From Gemmatimonadota bacterium (GTDB taxonomy: Bacteria > Latescibacterota > UBA2968 > GCA-2709665), in assembly GCA_028877215.1 (NCBI GenBank), contig JAPPFJ010000018.1:58714-122713 (forward strand): DNA of 64,000 bases, given 5' to 3'. Made by a program: the position numbers and the translations under genes. The first letter of the stretch is position 1; each line of letters begins with the position of its first letter. This document shows positions 37,600 to 45,194 of the stretch, piece by piece. The notes under the pieces are model-generated. The model was not told where the DNA came from and ran no database searches. It saw nothing but the letters and a program-made list of their open reading frames with translations.

Positions 37600-38339
37600 T
37601 CAGACCGCCAGGATTGCGTTTGGCAACTCGGACAGCGATTCGATTGCGAGGTCGAATTCACATGATCCGGCGTTCCCCACTCTGACCGTCTCTGCCCCGA
37701 GCTTCGCGGCGGCCAGAAGCGGCATTTCGTGATCATCCACGACGATCGATTCTTGAGGCCTGGCCCCGACTTCGTTCAGGATGCGAGCGTGAAAGGTCCT
37801 GTGCCCTTTCTGATAGCCGACCAGATCGGACCCGAACGGCCTGCCTATCAGTTCACGAATACCCATGCCCGTTAGCAGGGTCTCTATCACCCATGACGGG
37901 TTGCCGGACGCGGTATGGATCTCCAAGTCTTTCCCAGCGCCTCGATCGCCGCTCCGGCGCCGGGAAAGACGGCTCGGGTGTTCAGATAGACGTTGGTGAA
38001 TGCGCGCTCGGCAACGTCTACCCGTTCTTCGAAGGTGCGGGGCGCTTCCACTCCAACTTCGTCACACAGTTGCAGAACCCACTCGGCATGCAGTCGATCC
38101 CACCATCTTGACAGATTCAGTCTTCGTAGACCCAGCGCCTCCGTGTATTCTTCGTTGCCCCGATTCCATACCCGCAACCACAGCCGTTCCTGATGCTCAG
38201 CCCACGCGTCAGCGTCTCCACCCAGCAATTCGCTGATCGCGGCGCCGACGAGCCTGCTGCTCTCCGCTTCCCACATGGCGTTGTCGAGGATCACGCCGTC
38301 GACGTCAAGAAACAGAAACCTCAGTTCATCCCGGCCCAT
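37600..38339 (-). pseudogene. HAD-family hydrolase split by a -1 frameshift (or programmed frameshift)
   Basis: ORF 37887-38339 (FLFLDVDGVILDN...IEALGK) continues in the -1 frame as DLEIHTASGNPSWVIETLLTGMGI... (37600-37926). Junction lies on GGGAAAG (plus 37929-37935). Confidence 0.8.
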
Positions 38340-38599
38340 TTTGTCTTTCGCGCCCAGTCGAAGAAAGTGAACGGATCAGCCTTCATAAGACGGATCACGC
38401 ATCCATTAACCTTGATTCGTAAGTCTTCGGGTACGTAAATTCGAATATATGATTGTAAATAAAGGCGATTAGACGGCTGATTACCAGGATACACCAGGTC
38501 ACTGGACGTGAAGGAAGAAACGTCCTTCTATACGTCGAAAACGCCCTGTTTTGGAGGGTTTTATCGCGTCGCCGCGTTGCTGTTTTTTTCGGATTGAGG

Positions 38600-39469
38600 T
38601 TAACGCGCGCTTCGGAAAAACGCCATCAGGTCTTCGCGCACCCGACGGCTTCCGTGGACGATGCTGTGAGGTTCGTCTTCATACAACCTGAACTCGGCGC
38701 CGGGGACCTTCGCTGCCAGATCCCTGCCCCATTCCACGGGCACTTCCCTGTCCCTAGCGCCGTGAACGACAAGCGTTGGCGCCCGCACGCGTTCGCATTC
38801 GACAGACAGATCTCTGTCAATGTAAGCGTCAATCGACTTCAACTGGGTCTCGTACCACGCCTCGCGATCCTGAAGGCTGGACTTCGCCACAAGCCTGCTG
38901 ACTCGCGCCTCGTATTCCGCCAGCGTTCCCCGCTCATCCATCTCGTCGCGTTCCCAGAGAACATCCAGAGAGAGTTCGACACCTTTGGGCCGGCACCTCC
39001 ACGCGGCCGCAGCACCCTGTTTATAAAGGATTTCCAACTGTTTCTTGACAATCCGGGTAACCGGATCTTCGTCCGGCCAGAGATGCGCCGCGGTTCCGGC
39101 CAATACCATTGTCCTGACACGCTCCGGGAAAAGCGTTGCAAAGAGGATCGCTATCGGTCCCCCGGCGGAGGAACCGATGACGTGCGCGCATTCGATATCG
39201 AGGTGGTCCAGCAATTCGACCAGGTCGCGCGCCTGGTTCTCCAGGTCATAGCCCGACTCCGGGCGGGAAGACAGCCAGCAGCCCCGGCGATCGTACATCA
39301 CATACCGGAATTCCGACGTGAAATCCATCTCCCATCCCCATACTCCGTTCGAATCGGCACGGAGATGCATGTCGAGCGAAGGAAATCCACCGTGTACGAA
39401 CACGATGACTTCGCCTTCCCCGCGGACGTCATAGAACATACGGAAGCCGTTAATGGATGTGTATGGCAT
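38600..39469 (-). CDS. Alpha/beta hydrolase
   Basis: 289 aa; VIFVHGGFPSLDMH, HVIGSSAGGPIAILFA nucleophile elbow, LVVHGARDREVPVEWG. Confidence 0.9.
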   Translation of the reverse strand: MPYTSINGFRMFYDVRGEGEVIVFVHGGFPSLDMHLRADSNGVWGWEMDFTSEFRYVMYDRRGCWLSSRPESGYDLENQARDLVELLDHLDIECAHVIGSSAGGPIAILFATLFPERVRTMVLAGTAAHLWPDEDPVTRIVKKQLEILYKQGAAAAWRCRPKGVELSLDVLWERDEMDERGTLAEYEARVSRLVAKSSLQDREAWYETQLKSIDAYIDRDLSVECERVRAPTLVVHGARDREVPVEWGRDLAAKVPGAEFRLYEDEPHSIVHGSRRVREDLMAFFRSAR

Positions 39470-39592
39470 TTATTCCAACCTCAACAAGCATTGCAAACCC
39501 GTTCAGCAGGCTGTCAAAGGCCGCGCAGCCCCTTGACGGGCTCAGGGCAAGTGCCCAGGACAGGCTCCGTGATCGCTGCGGAAGTGTGCGGG

Positions 39593-40351
39593 TTAGACGA
39601 GATCCGAGCGGACACTCGTCTTGAGGGTACCGAACTTGAACGGATCGTGAAACCGTTCGATCAGACCCTCTTTCAATTGCCTCTGCAAGGTACGGACGAT
39701 TGACTTCGCGTGGATGTGATCATGCCAGATGTACCGCCGCAGAGCCTTTGCCGTCGTCCACTCCTCACCCTTCCCATAGTGCACGCCGCGTCCTGATTCA
39801 CGCTCATACAGCCCGGTTATCCGCGACAGGCACTCGCGTCTCCGCTCCACGAACGAACTGGACACCAGGATCGGTGTAAGTCCCAGGCACTGCAAATAGT
39901 AGCCCTGTACGCGATCCACGTGCTGATATACTTCTCGGATTGAACTTGGCGCAATTCCATAAAATGTCTCTCGATCTCGAGCCGGATCCCTCCTGTCAAG
40001 AAGCGTTGCGGCTTCGTACAGATCCTGGAAGCAGGCGCCGGAAAAGGACGCGATCTGAATCCACTGGTCGAACTTGGACCGATCCAGCCGTTCTCTATCG
40101 TAATCCAGAAGGATTTCGCTGTCCGCGTCTTCGACGCACAGACCGCTTCGGTGAATCCTGGTTCGCACCACCGTGCAAGAGGCGCCGGGCTTGAGCCCGA
40201 GCCAATTGGCATAACGCCGTATCTCCCTGTCGACTTTCGACAAGCATATCCCTTCGGCAGACCCGCGGACAAAGGCGCCGGGGAGCTCCGCGACGAATCC
40301 GATCCATCCTGTCCCGTTCGTCTCAAGTTCGATATGTGCGAGGTCTGGCAC
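39593..40351 (-). CDS. Hypothetical protein, possible HicB-like N-term and DinB-like C-term
   Basis: 252 aa; IELETNGTGWIGFVAELPGAFVRGSAEG and RYIWHDHIHAKSIVRTLQRQL. Confidence 0.45.
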   Translation of the reverse strand: MPDLAHIELETNGTGWIGFVAELPGAFVRGSAEGICLSKVDREIRRYANWLGLKPGASCTVVRTRIHRSGLCVEDADSEILLDYDRERLDRSKFDQWIQIASFSGACFQDLYEAATLLDRRDPARDRETFYGIAPSSIREVYQHVDRVQGYYLQCLGLTPILVSSSFVERRRECLSRITGLYERESGRGVHYGKGEEWTTAKALRRYIWHDHIHAKSIVRTLQRQLKEGLIERFHDPFKFGTLKTSVRSDLV

Positions 40352-40677
40352 ATTGAAATTGATAGCGCGAGTTGCGATACGAAAACCTCCAGCACAGGAT
40401 TGTCCTCACAGCCACGCACCCCGGCTTCTGTCTTCCAATGGCTCACGGCCCTTTTTTCTCAGTTGCTCGATTATTTCCCGATCGGTCTCGAACGCCAGGT
40501 CGACGGGAGATTAAACACGTGCGAACCGTCCTTCTTCAGCCGGGTTGTCACCAGGCGCATCGTTGCCATATAAGAACGTGAGGGATCACACTCATATACG
40601 CAGGTTCGAATCACGTGTCAAGGTCAATTCCCCGAATGCGCCGCCATTCTTGCGGCTGCTTTCCAGCTTCCGTTTAC

Positions 40678-40706
40678 TTGACGAAGCCGATCGTTTCGTG
40701 TATACT
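40678..40706 (+). promoter_or_regulatory. Sigma-70-type promoter
   Basis: TTGACG - 17 nt - TATACT, 47 bp upstream of ATG 40754. Confidence 0.7.
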
Positions 40707-40753
40707 ACCAATTGAATTCCTGTAAGTTCTGTGTTCTTCCGGAGACAGTAAGG

Positions 40754-41065
40754 ATGTCTTTTTCCTTCAAACGGATTCATCCCGTTGTCATTTTCGCCCT
40801 GGCGATATTCGCGGGTTACCTTGCGGTATTTCTACTTGCCGCCTTCGCCGGACACGATCACGAACACCCATGTCACGATCATGATCAGCAATGTCATGAT
40901 CCACAGTGTGCGGTCTGCGCCTGGTTCGGCAACCTGAGCATCATTCTGCCGGCAGTGCTCGTGCTGCAGCTTTGCTTTCTGTATTTCAGGCAGGGTTTTT
41001 TCTCGTTCCATTCCCCGCGCACTTCCCTCCTTCTGCCAGACGGACGCGCACCTCCCGTGTCCTGA
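40754..41065 (+). CDS. His/Cys-rich small membrane protein (copy 1)
   Basis: MSFSFKRIHPVVIFALAIFAGYLAVFLLAAFAGHDHEHPCHDHDQQCHDPQCAVCAWFGNLSIILPAVLVLQLCFLYF: two TM segments flanking a His/Cys cluster. Confidence 0.75.
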   Translation: MSFSFKRIHPVVIFALAIFAGYLAVFLLAAFAGHDHEHPCHDHDQQCHDPQCAVCAWFGNLSIILPAVLVLQLCFLYFRQGFFSFHSPRTSLLLPDGRAPPVS

Positions 41066-41381
41066 TCCAACCTCACGTGTCTTCCTGACACGTCCTCCGT
41101 ACTTCCAGGTTTTTTCAAACAGATCGTTCCAGGTCGGACCTGGCTTTGATCCGCGCGTGCAGACGTGTAGCTCGGTTCTACACGCAGGTAGACTCTCGGA
41201 ATAGGGCAACGTGCATTCCCGCCCCTCTCCGGGTCAGGCTACATCGGCAACGCCAGATGACCGGCCCAACGGATTTGCCTGCCGGCAACTTGCCGACACA
41301 ACCGGAATGCGTCTGCCTCGTAGGCGGGTATTCATGCGTTTATCAAGGCGAAGTGAAATTTTGGCACACTGGAGAGCATTA

Positions 41382-42653
41382 ATGCTCAGCATGCTGAAGA
41401 TGAAAACATCCATTCACTGGATTGCAACGGCGGCGGTTGTCGCCGTGTTCGCGTCGGGTTGTGGAAAAGAAGACCCCATTACTCCACAGGAAGAGCATTA
41501 CGAAGCCGAAGGCCTGGTCCTCCTCGACTCCGGTCAGCGTTTCTTCCGCTATTTCCGGGGCAGGATCGACTCGGGCGACGGCCGTGCGGAAATCCTGGCG
41601 GTCGCCCACGGCGAAGTCACGAGCAAGTGGAGCATCCGCTTCCTGGACAGGGACGGAAACGAAATGGCGCCCCCCACCGGCGAGGGCTTCAGTTTCACGT
41701 GGGAGATTGCGGATACGTCAATAGTGGAAGTCGTCCAGGACCCGGGGGAAGCGGGTAAATTCGTCTTCGCCCTTCGCGGCCTCGAAGATGGCGAAACTAC
41801 CATCAGGCTTCAAATCTCGCACGAAGGGCACGTCGACTTTACGACGGTGCCGCTCCCGGTGTACGTGGTAGAAGATATCGAGCACTGGTCCCATTTCAAC
41901 GCGGAAGGGCTCGTCATCATCGAATCCGGCGTTCGGTTCTTCCGCTATTTCCAGGGCGAGATCGACTCTGGCGAAGGTCGGGTGTCGGAACTCACGGTCC
42001 CCATCGGCCTGACGCCTCACTGGCGAATTGTGTTTCTGGACGAACACGGAGAGGAAGTAGACCCGCCGGACGATCCCGAATTCTCGTTCGGCTGGACCAT
42101 TGCCAACCCCGACGTTCTCGAAGTCGTTCAGGACGAAGGCGACGAGGGTTCGTTCGAGTTCCACCTGCGCGGCTTGCAGGAGGGCGAAACCACGATTGTA
42201 TTTGAAGTCAGGCACGAAGGGCACGTTGACTACCGCACACGCCCCATTCCCGTACACGTAGAGTCACAGGAGGGCCAGCACGGCGATCCCGTGGGCGTTC
42301 GGCTTAAGGAAGAAGACAGCGGCGAGTTGCTTACACAGGCGCCCGTTAAGGGAGAAGGCGAAGCCACCGAGGCCCTTGCCGTTGCCGCAGGAGACACAAC
42401 CGACCACGTCGCGACGTTCTTCTTTGACGAAGACGACGTGGAATTCCAGCCGGAAGCGCCCGATCACACGCTGGGCATCGCGGTGGCCGACACCGCGCTG
42501 CTCGCAATCGATCCGCCTGTTGCCCCCGAATACTGGGCCTTCAGACTCATCGGCAAGAAAGCGGGCACGACCACCATTACACTTTCCATTCTCCACGACG
42601 GCGAGGCGGAGGACGAATTCGCGCCCATTTCGGTGGCGATCACCGCACCGTAG
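41382..42653 (+). CDS. Repeat-containing lipoprotein (copy 1)
   Basis: MLSMLKMKTSIHWIATAAVVAVFASGCGKEDP lipobox; internal repeats EGLVLLDSGQRFFRYFRGRIDSGDGR / EGLVIIESGVRFFRYFQGEIDSGEGR; third domain GVRLKEEDSGELLTQAPVKGEG. Confidence 0.8.
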   Translation: MLSMLKMKTSIHWIATAAVVAVFASGCGKEDPITPQEEHYEAEGLVLLDSGQRFFRYFRGRIDSGDGRAEILAVAHGEVTSKWSIRFLDRDGNEMAPPTGEGFSFTWEIADTSIVEVVQDPGEAGKFVFALRGLEDGETTIRLQISHEGHVDFTTVPLPVYVVEDIEHWSHFNAEGLVIIESGVRFFRYFQGEIDSGEGRVSELTVPIGLTPHWRIVFLDEHGEEVDPPDDPEFSFGWTIANPDVLEVVQDEGDEGSFEFHLRGLQEGETTIVFEVRHEGHVDYRTRPIPVHVESQEGQHGDPVGVRLKEEDSGELLTQAPVKGEGEATEALAVAAGDTTDHVATFFFDEDDVEFQPEAPDHTLGIAVADTALLAIDPPVAPEYWAFRLIGKKAGTTTITLSILHDGEAEDEFAPISVAITAP

Positions 42654-42957
42654 CAGAAAACGCTGCGGGAGGGTTTTCTCGCCCTCCCTCCGTCTGCAAG
42701 GTCGGAGCACATTGCAGATGACTGACGTGTACAGGATAGAGCTTCTGCCGAGATTGTCCGTATGATCCCTGAGCCCCGGCAGGCCGACCTCACAATTTAC
42801 CACCTGCCGGGCCGGCACGTCCGGGTTCTGGCACGAGATCACCCGAGCCAGGCCGGTGCGACGTCCTGTGGGACGAAAGGGATGGGTTCGGAAGTTACGT
42901 TGCCAGTGTGTTCATGGCTGTAACCAGGTTCGTTTGCGCTTATCTGGAGACCGCAGG

Positions 42958-43260
42958 ATGTCTTTTTCCTCCGGACGGATTCATCCGGTTGTCGTAATCG
43001 CGCTGGTGATATTTGCGGCCTACCTGGCGGTATTCCTGCTTGCCGTCTTCCCCGAACACGATCACGATCACGGTCAGCCATGTCACGATCACGAACAAAC
43101 GTGTGCCGTCTGTGGCTGGTTCAACAACCTGAGCATCATTCTGCCGGCAATGTTGGCGTTGCAACTCTGCTTTTTGTATTTCAGGCAGGATTTTTGCTCG
43201 TTCCGTTCTCTGACTTCCTCCCTCCTTCTGCCACGCGGACGTGCACCTCCCGTGTCCTGA
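42958..43260 (+). CDS. His/Cys-rich small membrane protein (copy 2)
   Basis: MSFSSGRIHPVVVIALVIFAAYLAVFLLAVFPEHDHDHGQPCHDHEQTCAVCGWFNNLSIILPAMLALQLCFLYFRQDF; close paralog of 40754-41065. Confidence 0.75.
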   Translation: MSFSSGRIHPVVVIALVIFAAYLAVFLLAVFPEHDHDHGQPCHDHEQTCAVCGWFNNLSIILPAMLALQLCFLYFRQDFCSFRSLTSSLLLPRGRAPPVS

Positions 43261-43271
43261 ACCATCCCGGT

Positions 43272-43432
43272 GTCCTGTCCCAAAAATTCCTCACCATTCG
43301 ACCGCCGATTCATCCCGTCTCGCTGAAACGTGGACATCGAGCATGTCGAAGGCGCCGCCCTGAGCTTGTCGAAGGAATGCGAGCCGGGCGACTCAGCGGT
43401 CAAATTAGGGCAGCTTATTTCCGGGACAGAAC
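43272..43432. mobile_element. Insertion of about 160 bp with imperfect terminal inverted repeats
   Basis: GTCCTGTCCCAAAAA ... TTTCCGGGACAGAAC (12/15 match as inverted repeat); absent at the equivalent place in copy 1 near 41075. Confidence 0.5.
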
Positions 43433-43743
43433 GCTGGCGTGTCTTCCTGACACGTCCTCCGTACTTCCATTTTTTTCAAACAGGTCGTACCAGGTCGGCC
43501 CTGGCGGCTAACCCGTGCGTGTAGAAGTGTGTCTTGGTTCTTCACGCGGGTAGACTCTCGGGATTGGGCGAAATGCATTCCCGCCCCTCTCCGGGTCAGT
43601 CGACACCCATATCGCCAGATGACCGGCCCAACGGATTTGCCTGTCGGCAACTTGCCGGCACAACCGCAGTTCGTCTGCCACGCGGGCGGATGCTCATGCG
43701 TTTTTCGGGGCGAAGTGAGATTCCAGTACACAGGAGAACCTTA

Positions 43744-44997
43744 ATGTTCGGCATGCTGAAGATGAAAACATCCCATCACTGGATTGCAACGGCGGCGGTT
43801 CTTGCCGCGTTCCTGTCCGGTTGTGGAAAAGAAGACCCAATTTCGCAACAGGAAGAGCATTATGAAGCAGAAGGCCTCGTCCTCCTCGACGGAGGCCAGC
43901 GGTTTTTCCGTTATTTTCAGGGCAGGATCGACTCGGGCGACGACCGTGCGGAAGCCCTGGAGGTCGGTCACGGCGAAGTCACCAGCAAGTGGAGCATCCG
44001 CTTCCTGGACAGGGACGGCAACGAAATGGCGCCCCCCGCCGGCGAGGGTTTCAGCTTCACGTGGGAAATTGCGGACACGTCGATTGTGGAAGTCGTTCAG
44101 GACGCGAGCGAAGCGGGTAAATTCGTCTTCGCCCTGCGCGGCCTCAAAGATGGTGAAACCACCATCGAGCTTCAGATTGCGCACGAAGGACACATCGACT
44201 TCACCACGGTGCCGCTGCCGGTACACGTGGGAGGAGAGTTCGAGGCGGAAGGGCTCGTCATCATCGAATCCGGCGTTCGATTCTTCCGTTACTTCCAGGG
44301 CGAGATCGACTCTGGCGAAGGTCGGGTTTCGGAACTCACGGCGCCGATTGGCATGACGCCCCACTGGCGCATCATGTTTCTGGACGAAAACGGCAATGAA
44401 ATAGATCCGCCGGAGGATCCGGAATTCACATTCGGCTGGACCATTGCCGACCCCGACGTGGTCGAAGTCGTTCAGGACGAGGGCGACGAGGGTTCTTTCG
44501 AGTTCCACCTGCGCGGCTTGCAGGAGGGCGAAACCACCATTGTATTCGAAGTCAGACACGACGGGCACGTTGACTTTAGTACAAAACCCATTCACGTACA
44601 CGTGGAGGCACAGGAGGGCCAACACGAGGACCCCGTTGGTGTGCGGCTTAAGGATGAAGACAGCGGCGACGTTCTCACCCAGGCGCCGCTGAAGGGAGAA
44701 GGCAATGCTACCGAGGATCTGACGGTTGCCGCAGGTGATTCGACCGACCACATCGTGGCGTTCTTCTTTGACGAACACGACGTGGAATTCCAGCCGGAGA
44801 CGCCCGACCACACGCTGGGCATCGCGGTGGCCGACACCTCGTTGCTTGCCATCGATCCGCCGGTAGCGCCCGAATACTGGGCCTTCAGACTCATCGGCAA
44901 GAAGGCCGGTACCACCTCAATCACCCTTTCCATTCTCCACGACGGCGAGACGGAAGAAGAATTCGCGCCGATATCGGTGGAGATCACCTCACAATAG
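43744..44997 (+). CDS. Repeat-containing lipoprotein (copy 2)
   Basis: MFGMLKMKTSHHWIATAAVLAAFLSGCGKEDP; near-parallel to 41382-42653 throughout. Confidence 0.8.
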   Translation: MFGMLKMKTSHHWIATAAVLAAFLSGCGKEDPISQQEEHYEAEGLVLLDGGQRFFRYFQGRIDSGDDRAEALEVGHGEVTSKWSIRFLDRDGNEMAPPAGEGFSFTWEIADTSIVEVVQDASEAGKFVFALRGLKDGETTIELQIAHEGHIDFTTVPLPVHVGGEFEAEGLVIIESGVRFFRYFQGEIDSGEGRVSELTAPIGMTPHWRIMFLDENGNEIDPPEDPEFTFGWTIADPDVVEVVQDEGDEGSFEFHLRGLQEGETTIVFEVRHDGHVDFSTKPIHVHVEAQEGQHEDPVGVRLKDEDSGDVLTQAPLKGEGNATEDLTVAAGDSTDHIVAFFFDEHDVEFQPETPDHTLGIAVADTSLLAIDPPVAPEYWAFRLIGKKAGTTSITLSILHDGETEEEFAPISVEITSQ

Positions 44998-45194
44998 CTG
45001 GAACCACGGCGGGAGGGCGAGAACCGCCCTCCCGCCACTCACGGGTTCAGGCTACGTCTGCAGAGGCGGGCAACCGGGCCGGCGATTTGGCATTTCGCCA
45101 ACATTCCGGCAATCCGATGTTCGTCCTCCGCGACGGCGGATGCTCACGGGAATTTCCGGACGAAGTGAGATTCCGGTACACAGGAGAATAGACA

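Noticed and set aside
38594-39703. 369-aa plus-strand ORF
   Set aside because: Antisense to the alpha/beta hydrolase (38600-39469) and the 39593-40351 gene, whose motifs are clear.
40600-40620. GCAGGTTCGAATCAC looks like a tRNA T-loop
   Set aside because: No acceptor, D-arm or anticodon arm could be folded around it; occurs in an intergenic promoter region.
41146-41381. Possible cobalamin or TPP riboswitch in the leader of copy 1
   Set aside because: None of the usual core motifs (B12 box GCCACTG, TPP CTGAGA) is present. The conserved leader is reported without a class name.
44592-45038. 148-aa minus-strand ORF and other antisense ORFs over the lipoproteins
   Set aside because: The plus-strand reading has lipobox, repeats and paralogy; the antisense reading only mirrors this conservation.
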